Source: Catalinimonas alkaloidigena
Lineage (GTDB): Bacteria; Bacteroidota; Bacteroidia; Cytophagales; Flexibacteraceae
Length of the DNA stretch: 64,000 bases
Direction: 5' to 3'
Assembly: GCF_900100765.1 (NCBI RefSeq)
Contig: NZ_FNFO01000008.1
Coordinates: 292,904 to 356,903 of the forward strand
The position numbers were made by a program, and so were the translations under genes. The notes below the pieces were generated by a model. It worked only from the letters and a program-made list of their open reading frames with translations, ran no database searches and was not told the DNA's origin. Below are positions 37,994 through 45,528 of this stretch, piece after piece (within the stretch, counting starts at the first letter, position 1; every line of letters begins with the position of its first letter).

Positions 37994-39154
37994 ATGAGAA
38001 AACATTGTCATGCCGATGTGGCCGTCGTAGGAGCCGGCATCGTGGGACTGGCCACCGCCCTGGCGAACGCGCGTCGGGGACAGCGGGTAGTCCTGCTGGA
38101 ACGCTCGCCCCGGGCCACGGGTGCTTCCATCCGCAACTTCGGGCTGATCTGGCCCATCGGGCAAACGGCCGGTCCGGCGTTGCAGCGGGCGCTGCGCAGC
38201 CGCGACATCTGGCAGGAAGTGACCCAACAGGCGGGCATCTGGACCCGACCCAACGGCTCGCTGCACCTGGCCTACCACCCCGACGAGTGGCAGGTGCTCC
38301 AGGAGTTTGCCGCCCAGGCGATGGGGCAGGGCTATGCCTGTCGGTTGCTTTCGCCCGACGCAGTACGGCAAAAAAGCCCGGCGGTAAAGCCGGAAGGATT
38401 GCAGGGGGGCCTGTGGAGTGAAACGGAAATGACTGTGGACCCGCGCGAGGCGATCCGCCGCCTGCCCGACTACCTGCACGAGACCTACGGCGTGCGGCTC
38501 TGCTTCAACGAAACCGTCACCGAGATCGAAGCGCCCTACGTCCACACTGCCACCACCACCTGGGAAGTTGACCGCATCTTTGTGTGCAGCGGGTCCGATT
38601 TCGAAACGCTTTATCCGCAGCACTACGCCGCCAGTGGCATCACCAAATGTAAATTGCAGATGATGCGCACCGCGCCCCAGCCCGGCGGCTGGCAACTGGG
38701 GCCGTCGCTCTGTGCGGGCCTTACGCTCGGCCACTACACCTCCTTCAGCCAGTGCCCGAGCTTGCCGCTCCTGCAACAACGGTTCGCCGAAGAGCTGCCC
38801 GAGTACGTCAGTCGGGGCATTCACCTGCTGCTAGCGCAAAACGGACGGGGCGAACTGGTCATCGGCGATTCGCACGAGTACGGAGACAACCCGGAACCCT
38901 TCGACCGGGAAGACACCAACCAGTTGATTCTGCGCTACCTGCGCACCTTTGCCGACGTGCCTTCTTTCGAAATTGCTGAACGCTGGCATGGCATTTATCC
39001 CAAACTGGCCGGTCACACCGAGTGGGTGACGGAGCCGGCGCCCGGCGTCACCCTGATCAACGCCCTGAGCGGCGCGGGCATGACGCTCTCGTTCGGTCTG
39101 GCCGAAGAAGTGGTGCAAGGCACCTACCAGGAAGCCCCGGTCACGAAAGTCTAA
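37994..39154 (+). CDS. FAD-dependent amine oxidase of phosphonate clusters (TIGR03364 type)
   Basis: A 386-residue DAO-fold flavoprotein. The Rossmann motif is VAVVGAGIVGLATALANARRGQRVVLLE near the start. The C-terminal FAD loop is NALSGAGMTLSFGLAEE. The family is known for sitting beside phosphonatase-like hydrolases. By analogy with the PbfD-type oxidases, it may oxidise 2-aminoethylphosphonate or an N-alkyl derivative to phosphonoacetaldehyde, which the upstream HAD enzyme would split. The substrate is inference. The start at 37994 replaces a TTG-led extension. Confidence 0.88.
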   Translation: MRKHCHADVAVVGAGIVGLATALANARRGQRVVLLERSPRATGASIRNFGLIWPIGQTAGPALQRALRSRDIWQEVTQQAGIWTRPNGSLHLAYHPDEWQVLQEFAAQAMGQGYACRLLSPDAVRQKSPAVKPEGLQGGLWSETEMTVDPREAIRRLPDYLHETYGVRLCFNETVTEIEAPYVHTATTTWEVDRIFVCSGSDFETLYPQHYAASGITKCKLQMMRTAPQPGGWQLGPSLCAGLTLGHYTSFSQCPSLPLLQQRFAEELPEYVSRGIHLLLAQNGRGELVIGDSHEYGDNPEPFDREDTNQLILRYLRTFADVPSFEIAERWHGIYPKLAGHTEWVTEPAPGVTLINALSGAGMTLSFGLAEEVVQGTYQEAPVTKV

Positions 39155-39216
39155 CGCCCGCGTACGCACGAGCGAAGGCGATTCCGTAACTTGCTGATAA
39201 TCTACCGTTTCTGACC

Positions 39217-40077
39217 ATGTCTTGGACCAATTATCATAGTCACTGCCGTTACTGCGACGGCAAAGGCGAGCCGGAAGTGTTTGCGCAACGTGCCATCGAA
39301 CTAGGGTTGGACGCCTACGGGTTTTCGTCGCACGGCCCCGTTCCGTTTGAGACGACGTGGAACATGCGCGCCGAAGACGTAACGCACTACCTGTCGGAGA
39401 TTCATCAACTACGCGAAAAGTACCGGGACCAGATTCAGCTTTACTGCGGCATGGAAGTCGACTTTGTGCCGGGGCTGATCAGCGTACAGCACGGCATCGT
39501 CCGCGAAGCGGGGTTGGATTACACCATCGGCTCCATCCATTTTGTCGACGCCTACGCCGACGGGACGCCGTGGGAAATTGACGGACCGCACGAAGGCTTT
39601 CTGCGGGGATTGCACGAGATTTTTGAGGGCGACGTGAAGCGCGCCGTGCGCCGTTATTTCGAGCTTACGCGCCAGATGATTCGGGAAGCACCGCCGAGCG
39701 TAGTGGGCCATGTGGACAAGATCAAAATGCAAAACGAAGGCGGCACGCTCTTTTCGGAAGAAGACGGCTGGTATCAGGACGAAGTGGCCGAGACGCTGCG
39801 CACCATTGCCGATGCGCGGCTGACGGTGGAAGTCAATACCCGGGGCCTGTATAAAAAGAAAACGGAGGAAACCTACCCCAGCCGCTGGATTCTGGAGCGG
39901 ATGTGGGCGATGGACATCCCGGTCATGCTCAACTCCGACGCCCACCGCCCGAACGAGATCACGGCCTATTTTGAAGAAGCCGCCCTCCTGTTACAGGACG
40001 TCGGCTATACGCACGTACAAATTCTGTACGACGGTCGCTGGCAGTCCGTCCCGCTCAAAACCCGCATCAATGCCTGA
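39217..40077 (+). CDS. PHP-domain phosphoesterase, histidinol-phosphatase-like
   Basis: A 286-residue PHP hydrolase of the HisK type. The trinuclear metal site is visible: NYHSHCRYCDGKG (His7, His9), GFSSHGP, GMEVDF, GSIHFVD, VGHVDKIKMQ and NSDAHRPNEI. Such enzymes remove phosphate from histidinol phosphate, but no other his gene lies here. Its stop overlaps the start of the DUF5690 gene by eight bases, tying it to the phosphonate cluster. A phosphatase or phosphonate-ester role in that pathway is inference. Confidence 0.85.
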   Translation: MSWTNYHSHCRYCDGKGEPEVFAQRAIELGLDAYGFSSHGPVPFETTWNMRAEDVTHYLSEIHQLREKYRDQIQLYCGMEVDFVPGLISVQHGIVREAGLDYTIGSIHFVDAYADGTPWEIDGPHEGFLRGLHEIFEGDVKRAVRRYFELTRQMIREAPPSVVGHVDKIKMQNEGGTLFSEEDGWYQDEVAETLRTIADARLTVEVNTRGLYKKKTEETYPSRWILERMWAMDIPVMLNSDAHRPNEITAYFEEAALLLQDVGYTHVQILYDGRWQSVPLKTRINA

Positions 40078-41389
40078 CGCTCGCCTCACCCGTTGGCTTC
40101 GCCACGCTTCGCCTTCGGCCTTCACCCTCTATGCCGTGCTGGCGGCCTTCTGCACGTATTCGTGCATGTATGCGTTCCGCAAACCGTTTACGGCGGCCAC
40201 GTTCGACGGGCTGAGCTGGCTTCACATCGACTACAAGGTCTGGCTGATTACCGCGCAGGTGATCGGTTACATGCTCTCCAAGTTTATCGGCATCAAGGTC
40301 GTGTCGGAGATGACCGGCGGCCGCCGGGCCTCGGCCATTTTAGGACTGATCGGCCTGGCGGGCCTGGCCTTGCTGGGCTTTGCGCTGGTGCCTCCCCCCT
40401 ACAACATCGTGTTTCTTCTGCTCAACGGGCTGCCGCTCGGCATGGTCTGGGGGCTGGTCTTCAGCTTCCTGGAAGGCCGCCGCACCACCGAAGTGCTGGG
40501 TGCCGGGTTGTGCGTGTCGTTCATCTTCTCGTCGGGGCTGGTCAAGTCCGTGGGCAGCTACGCCATGCAGGACTGGGGCGTCTCTCCCTTCTGGATGCCG
40601 CTGGTGACCAGCCTCCTCTTTGTACCGCTGCTGCTGGTGGCGGTGTATCTGCTGGCACAACTCCCGCCGCCCTCGCCGGAAGACGAAGCCCTCCGCACCC
40701 GCCGCAGGCCGATGAACGCGCAGGAACGGTGGCACCTGTTTCGCACCTTTGCACCCGGCCTGGTGCTGTTGATTCTGACCTACACGCTGCTGACCGCCTT
40801 CCGTGACTTTCGCGACAACTTCGCGGCCGAGATCTGGCAGACGCTGGGCTACGGTGACCAACCGGCCATTTTCACGAAAACGGAGATTCCTGTGTCGCTC
40901 GGGGTCCTGCTTTTGGTCGGCCTGATGGTCGTTGTAAAAGACAACCGCTACGCGCTACGTCTGAACCACCTGCTGGTGCTGGGCGGGCTGCTGCTAACGG
41001 GCGCAAGCACGCTGGCGTTCGAGGCGCACTGGCTTTCGCCGCCTGTCTGGATGACCCTCGTGGGCTTCGGGCTTTACCTGGGCTACGTGCCGTTCAACAG
41101 TGTGTTTTTCGACCGGCTGATCGCCGCCTTCCGGTACGTCAGCAACGTAGGCTTTCTGATTTACCTCGCCGATGCCTTCGGCTACCTGGGCAGTGTGGGC
41201 GTTATGTTGTTCAAGAGCTTTGGTTACGCCGAAATGAGCTGGCTCCGTTTTTTTATTGTAGGCAGCTACGCAATGGCGATCGTGGGCAGCGCACTGATGC
41301 TCGGCGCGCTCTTCTATTTTGAACGCAAACAAGCCGCACCACCTACCCCGCACCTCCACCCTTCCGATCACGCAAAAACCGTTGTCTGA
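40070..41389 (+). CDS. DUF5690 multispanning membrane protein, probable phosphonate transporter
   Basis: A 439-residue MFS-like protein with about twelve hydrophobic segments. The start at 40070 overlaps the PHP gene by eight bases. The first loop has YSCMYAFRKPFTAATFDG, matching the N-terminal motif of DUF5690 and recalling organophosphate:phosphate antiporters of the UhpC/GlpT kind. Other landmarks are GMVWGLVFSFLEGRRTTEVLGAGL and GLYLGYVPFNSVFFDR. It is the only transporter in the cluster and lies seven bases before the PhnZ-like gene. Import of an organophosphonate is the natural inference. Confidence 0.85.
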   Translation: MPDARLTRWLRHASPSAFTLYAVLAAFCTYSCMYAFRKPFTAATFDGLSWLHIDYKVWLITAQVIGYMLSKFIGIKVVSEMTGGRRASAILGLIGLAGLALLGFALVPPPYNIVFLLLNGLPLGMVWGLVFSFLEGRRTTEVLGAGLCVSFIFSSGLVKSVGSYAMQDWGVSPFWMPLVTSLLFVPLLLVAVYLLAQLPPPSPEDEALRTRRRPMNAQERWHLFRTFAPGLVLLILTYTLLTAFRDFRDNFAAEIWQTLGYGDQPAIFTKTEIPVSLGVLLLVGLMVVVKDNRYALRLNHLLVLGGLLLTGASTLAFEAHWLSPPVWMTLVGFGLYLGYVPFNSVFFDRLIAAFRYVSNVGFLIYLADAFGYLGSVGVMLFKSFGYAEMSWLRFFIVGSYAMAIVGSALMLGALFYFERKQAAPPTPHLHPSDHAKTVV

Positions 41390-41396
41390 TTTTCCC

Positions 41397-41984
41397 ATGA
41401 ATCCCGAACTTCTGATCGACAAAATCTTTACGCTTTACGAACTCCACGGCCACGACGATTACATCGGCGAGCCGGTCTCCCAACTCGAACACATGGCCCA
41501 GGCCGCGCAACTGGCCGAACGCGAAGGCTTCGACGAGGAGGTGATCCTGGCGGCGTTTTTCCACGACATCGGTCACTTGTGCGCGTCTTCGAGCGCGGCG
41601 CAGATGGACGGTTACGGTGTGGTTTCCCACGAAAAGATCGGTGCCGATTTTCTGCGGGCGCACGGCTTTTCGGAACGGGTCGCGCGGCTGGTGGAAGGGC
41701 ACGTACAGGCGAAGCGGTACCTGACGTACAAGTACCCCGACTATTACAACCGACTCTCGGAGGCCAGCCAGCAGACGCTGCGATTTCAGGGCGGACGCAT
41801 GTCGCCCGACGAGGCCGAACAGTTCGAAGTCAGTCCGCTGTTTGGCGTCAGCCTGCGAATGCGCCACTGGGACGAGGAAGCCAAAGAAGAACACCTCCCG
41901 GTGCCGGACCTAAAGCGCTACAAAAAGATGGCGCAGCGCCACCTGGAGCAACAAGGCTTCGTGTTTTCGGATACGGTCCTGTAA
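41397..41984 (+). CDS. phnZ: PhnZ-like HD-domain mixed-valence di-iron oxygenase
   Basis: A 195-residue HD protein. PhnZ cleaves 2-amino-1-hydroxyethylphosphonate to glycine and phosphate with oxygen. Compared with the PhnZ numbering I remember, every ligand is present with an offset of two: His32, His56, Asp57, His78, His102 and Asp159. The lid residues Tyr22 and Glu25 (DDYIGEPVSQLEH) and Lys106 are also conserved. The start at 41397 was preferred over a longer frame overlapping the DUF5690 gene. No PhnY-type 2-oxoglutarate hydroxylase is nearby, so the source of the hydroxylated substrate is open. Confidence 0.9.
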   Translation: MNPELLIDKIFTLYELHGHDDYIGEPVSQLEHMAQAAQLAEREGFDEEVILAAFFHDIGHLCASSSAAQMDGYGVVSHEKIGADFLRAHGFSERVARLVEGHVQAKRYLTYKYPDYYNRLSEASQQTLRFQGGRMSPDEAEQFEVSPLFGVSLRMRHWDEEAKEEHLPVPDLKRYKKMAQRHLEQQGFVFSDTVL

Positions 41985-42002
41985 CGCGCGTTTTGCGTCA
42001 GA

Positions 42003-43208
42003 TCACACTTCGTCCAGCCACAGCAGCGGATGGCGGATGGGCAGGTTCCGCAGCACTTCTTCGACGTCTGGCGTGTGGTCCAGCCTCTCCCAGGTTGCCA
42101 GCCAGGCCGCTTCGTCGAACGCCACCGCCCCGAACACCAGGAAGGGATGCGCCACCGGCCATTCGTTCCAGTACATCACGTCTTCTGCATAAGGCCACGC
42201 GGCCTTGTCGTCAACGTACGGATACATAAACGCAATACCATCGCGGATGGAGCGGCCGTCGGGCGTCTGGTACTGCCAGAGGTCGTGCTCTGCATCCGAC
42301 AGAATCTGGCAGAGGGTAGTCATGGCATCGAGGTTGAACAGCGAATAGCCGTAGGGCTTGGTGCGCTCCAGTTCCAGCGGAAAGCTTCCGTCGGCGGCCA
42401 TCTGACCAGGCAACAGCACCGTTTTGTAACGCTCGCGGCAAAATGCCAGAATCGAATCGTTTTCTGTCAGGCGGGCAAACGCCGCCACCTGCATCACCCA
42501 GCACGTGCTGTGGTTGTTTTTGGTGTTCAGTTCGTCCTGCCCGTACGGGTGGGTAGTCAGCCAGCGGAGGTAGTCGGCAAACCATTGCCGGATGTAGGCC
42601 ACCTGGGCGGGTGCTACGCCCGGCGCGCCTTCCAGCACGCGCAGTCCCTGCGCCACTTCCATCAGGTGAATGGTATCGATGATGCCGATGCCGCGTCCGG
42701 TGACGCGTCCTTTAATGGCCTGTGCAAACGCCAGGGAAGGGTTCATGCGCGTATCGGCCTCCACAAACCAGGCGCGGAGGTGCCGCATGGCGTGGCGCGC
42801 GTACTTTCCCTCACCGGTCAGGCGATAGGCCGACGCCAGCGCCCCGACGATCCGACTCAGGCGGATCATGGCCAGCCGATGTGCCACGAAATTGTCGGGA
42901 TTGGTCATGCCGTCGCGCCGCACGTACGGCCCTTCGGGGTGGGCTGAATCGGGCCACCAGTAATCGCCCTCCGAGTAAAAATCGTGGATGCTGCCGGCGC
43001 TTCGTTCGGAAGTCTTCGCGGTGACGGTGACGGGCTCCTGACGCAAGGCCCAGTCGGCTTCTTGCAGGGTCGGTTCGCGCAGGGTGGCGACAATCGTTTG
43101 TCGCAGTGGCGTGGTTTCCTGCCGGGCAGGTCCGCAACGCGCCAGTCCCATGAACAGTCCCCCTGCGAGAAGAACAAACTGAATCGGTTTTCGGAAGTTG
43201 AGAAGCAT
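42003..43208 (-). CDS. Alginate-lyase-family polyuronate lyase (pfam05426 fold), lipoprotein
   Basis: A 401-residue alpha/alpha-toroid lyase (leader MLLNFRKPIQFVLLAGGLFMGLARC). Catalytic candidates are Asn231-Asn232-His233 in KNNHSTCW, as in A1-III-type lyases, and Arg282 with Tyr286/Tyr288 in LERTKPYGYS. GDYWWPDSAHPEGPYVRRDG is a family landmark. It beta-eliminates uronate glycans, giving unsaturated sugars for the Kdu enzymes encoded upstream in the operon. The polymer (alginate, glucuronan or another polyuronate) cannot be told. It converges on phnZ with only 18 bases between the stops and no terminator. Confidence 0.87.
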   Translation of the reverse strand: MLLNFRKPIQFVLLAGGLFMGLARCGPARQETTPLRQTIVATLREPTLQEADWALRQEPVTVTAKTSERSAGSIHDFYSEGDYWWPDSAHPEGPYVRRDGMTNPDNFVAHRLAMIRLSRIVGALASAYRLTGEGKYARHAMRHLRAWFVEADTRMNPSLAFAQAIKGRVTGRGIGIIDTIHLMEVAQGLRVLEGAPGVAPAQVAYIRQWFADYLRWLTTHPYGQDELNTKNNHSTCWVMQVAAFARLTENDSILAFCRERYKTVLLPGQMAADGSFPLELERTKPYGYSLFNLDAMTTLCQILSDAEHDLWQYQTPDGRSIRDGIAFMYPYVDDKAAWPYAEDVMYWNEWPVAHPFLVFGAVAFDEAAWLATWERLDHTPDVEEVLRNLPIRHPLLWLDEV

Positions 43209-43267
43209 CTGCCTACAGGAGTGGTCGTCCGCACGTTTCCTACTCTGCTTCCCACTGCCCACAAAAA

Positions 43268-43287
43268 AAGGGGCGCAGCGGCCCCTT
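43268..43287 (-). terminator. Terminator after kduD
   Basis: AAGGGGC / GCCCCTT stem around a six-base loop, followed on the minus strand by a TTTTTTT run. It lies between kduD and the lyase gene, so it would lower lyase expression unless the lyase has its own promoter. Confidence 0.75.
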
Positions 43288-43315
43288 CTTGTACTCCATG
43301 TATGCCATTGGCACG

Positions 43316-44083
43316 TTAGCGTCCCATCCAGCCCCCATCGACCGTCAGCACCGTCCCGTGCACATACGCGGCCGCAGGTGAGGCCAGAAAAACGGCGGCG
43401 CCTTTAAAGTCGTCGGGATCGCCCCAGCGTCCGGCGGGGATGCGCGCCAGGATGGACGTACTCCGCTCGGCGTCGTCGCGCAGGGCGGCCGTATTGTCGG
43501 TGGCGATGTAGCCCGGGGCGATGGCGTTCACGTTGACGCCTTTACCGGCCCATTCGTTGGCGAGGGCCTTGGTCAGTTGCCCGATGGCGCCTTTGCTGGC
43601 CGCATAGCCGGGCACCGTGATGCCACCCTGGAACGTGAGCAGCGACGCGGTAAAGATGATCTTGCCACTGCCGCGCGCCACCATGTCGCGTCCGAACTCG
43701 CGGCTCAGTAGGAACTGCGCGTTCAGGTTGATTTCGATGACCTGATCCCAGTATTCGTCGGGATGCTCGGCCGCCGGGCGGCGCAGGATGGTACCCGCGT
43801 TGTTGATCAGAATGTCGGGCGTGCCGTGCTCGGCCTTCACCTTTTCGACGAACGCGTACACCGACGAGCGGTCGGCAAAATCGCACTGGTATCCCCAGAA
43901 TTTGCGCCCCAGCGCCGTGATGCGCGCCTCGGCTTTGCTTCCGGTGGTTTCCAGCGACGCCGATACGCCGATGATGTCGGCCCCGGCTTCCGCCAGTCCT
44001 TCGGCCATGGCCAGGCCAATGCCACGTTTCACGCCCGTGACGAGCGCTACCTTTCCGTCCAGACGGAATTGATCTAAAATCAT
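43316..44083 (-). CDS. kduD: 2-dehydro-3-deoxy-D-gluconate 5-dehydrogenase (KduD)
   Basis: A 255-residue short-chain dehydrogenase that reduces 2,5-diketo-3-deoxygluconate to 2-keto-3-deoxygluconate with NAD(P)H. The cofactor loop is TGVKRGIGLAMAEGL, then NNAGTILRR, catalytic Ser in FTASLLTFQGG and Tyr/Lys in PGYAASKGA. The C-terminus GTVLTVDGGWMGR is characteristic of KduD. The start at 44083 lies 32 bases after the kduI stop; a longer frame into kduI is rejected. Confidence 0.94.
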   Translation of the reverse strand: MILDQFRLDGKVALVTGVKRGIGLAMAEGLAEAGADIIGVSASLETTGSKAEARITALGRKFWGYQCDFADRSSVYAFVEKVKAEHGTPDILINNAGTILRRPAAEHPDEYWDQVIEINLNAQFLLSREFGRDMVARGSGKIIFTASLLTFQGGITVPGYAASKGAIGQLTKALANEWAGKGVNVNAIAPGYIATDNTAALRDDAERSTSILARIPAGRWGDPDDFKGAAVFLASPAAAYVHGTVLTVDGGWMGR

Positions 44084-44115
44084 AAGAGAATGGAATCGAA
44101 TGAATGAGGAATGGA

Positions 44116-44946
44116 CTACCGCAGGTCTTTCATGGCGACGGCGTCCATGTCGGTAAAGCTTTGGTTTTCGCCGCCCATCGCCCAGATGAAGCTGTAGTTT
44201 TTCGTACCGGCGCCGGAGTGGATCGACCACGGCGGCGAAATGATGGCTTCCTCGTTTTTCAGCACCATGTGGCGCGTCTCGCTCGGCTCACCCATGAAGT
44301 GGAACACGCGGGCATCTTCGGCCACGTCGTAATAGAAATACGCTTCCATGCGGCGGTCGTGCGTGTGGCAGGGCATCGTATTCCAGATGCTGCCGGGCGC
44401 CAGCACGGTCAGGCCCATCACCAACTGGCAGCTTTTCACCCCGTTTTCGTGGATGTACTGGTAAATCGTCCGTTCGTTGCACGCTTCTTTCGAGCCCAGT
44501 TCAACCACCGTCGAGTCTTTTGCCTTCATCAGCGTCGTGGGGTGCTCCGCGTGGGCAGGTGTTGAAATCAGGTAAAAGCGGGCCGACTGGCTGCCGTCGC
44601 TCGACCGGAACGAGACGTCTTTCGTGCCGCGGCTCAGGTAAAGGCAATCCAGTTTTTCCAGGGAGTAGTCGGTACCATCGGCTGTGATGACGCCCTTCCC
44701 GCCGACGTTGATCACGCCCAGTTCGCGGCGCTGCAGGAAGAAGTTGGACTTGAGCGCATCGTAGGTGGGGAGCGTCACCGCCGCGGTGCCCGGCACCAGG
44801 CCGCCGATCAGCATGCGGTCGTAGTGGGTATAGACCCAGGTAAACGCCGGGCCGCTCATCAGATTTTCGATCAGGAACTCCTGACGTAACTGTTCGGTAT
44901 CAAACGTTTTCGCCTCGCGGGGGCTGGTCGCTTGTCTAATCTGCAT
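44116..44946 (-). CDS. kduI: 5-keto-4-deoxyuronate isomerase (KduI)
   Basis: Isomerises 5-keto-4-deoxyuronate from unsaturated galacturonate or glucuronate to 2,5-diketo-3-deoxygluconate. It has 276 residues, as expected for this zinc-dependent cupin. The metal motif is NTMPCHTHDRRMEAYFYYD and the late strand is HMVLKNEEAIISPPWSIHSGAGTKNYSFIWAMGGEN. It is directly upstream of kduD, forming the classical pair. The start at 44946 (MQIRQATSPREAKTFDTEQL) matches the family start. Confidence 0.95.
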   Translation of the reverse strand: MQIRQATSPREAKTFDTEQLRQEFLIENLMSGPAFTWVYTHYDRMLIGGLVPGTAAVTLPTYDALKSNFFLQRRELGVINVGGKGVITADGTDYSLEKLDCLYLSRGTKDVSFRSSDGSQSARFYLISTPAHAEHPTTLMKAKDSTVVELGSKEACNERTIYQYIHENGVKSCQLVMGLTVLAPGSIWNTMPCHTHDRRMEAYFYYDVAEDARVFHFMGEPSETRHMVLKNEEAIISPPWSIHSGAGTKNYSFIWAMGGENQSFTDMDAVAMKDLR

Positions 44947-45073
44947 CAGTATAGAATTCAGTAAATGAGAAGATGTAAGAACACGGTTGTATAGGTAAAG
45001 ATCGGCCTGGGGCGAAATCATACTCAATTTCGCCGACCGAAAAGCACAATCGTAAGGGGGATTTGGGGCGTTT

Positions 45074-45376
45074 CTACCGCCGGAAATTCAGTTTCTGGAT
45101 CATCTGTTCGGAGACCGTGTCGGCATAGGTACCGTAGGCATCCACAAAGGTGCCTTTCAGGCCATCGTTGGAAGCGATGCCGTAGACCACGGCGTTGTCG
45201 TCCGGGTTGCTCATGCCCTCGAAACGGTAGGTTTCCGTAATGGTAAATTCGTCGGGTGACAACTGCCGGTCCAGTTCGGGGCAGTGGAGGCAATCGGGGC
45301 GCAGGTTGAAATCATACGTGTAGCCACGTTCCTGCAAACCACTGATCGCTTCAGAGAGCGTTGTGTAATCGTACAT
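45074..45376 (-). CDS. Small conserved protein (100 aa), often misnamed phosphoribosylpyrophosphate synthetase
   Basis: A 100-residue cytosolic protein beginning MYDYTTLSEAISGLQERGY. Its motif TYDFNLRPDCLHCPE and the end FEGMSNPDDNAVVYGIASNDGLKGTFVDAYGTYAD match a small Bacteroidota family that databases commonly carry under a phosphoribosylpyrophosphate synthetase name. It is far too short and has no PRPP-binding loop, so that name should not be used. It sits between susD and kduI with its own gap, and need not belong to the uronate pathway. Confidence 0.82.
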   Translation of the reverse strand: MYDYTTLSEAISGLQERGYTYDFNLRPDCLHCPELDRQLSPDEFTITETYRFEGMSNPDDNAVVYGIASNDGLKGTFVDAYGTYADTVSEQMIQKLNFRR

Positions 45377-45471
45377 GCGTTTGAGAGATTTGGTGTTTCA
45401 AGGTACGCAACGCAGGCTGGTTCGGGTTGCACAAATCTTGCTTTTCTGGCCAGACCAACGCGTACAGAAAA

Positions 45472-45497
45472 GGCCGCATTTCCGAAGAAACGCGGCC
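45472..45497 (-). terminator. Terminator of the uronate-locus susC/susD transcript
   Basis: GGCCGCaTTTC pairs with GAAAcGCGGCC around CGAA, followed on the minus strand by TTTTCTG. It lies 32 bases beyond the susD stop and separates susCD from the kdu genes. Confidence 0.85.
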
Positions 45498-45528
45498 GTT
45501 CACTTTCAAGCATTCAAACCAAAGTCGT

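Noticed and set aside
45074..45376. Phosphoribosylpyrophosphate synthetase
   Set aside because: The protein has 100 residues and no PRPP or ATP loop; the common database name appears to be a propagated error.
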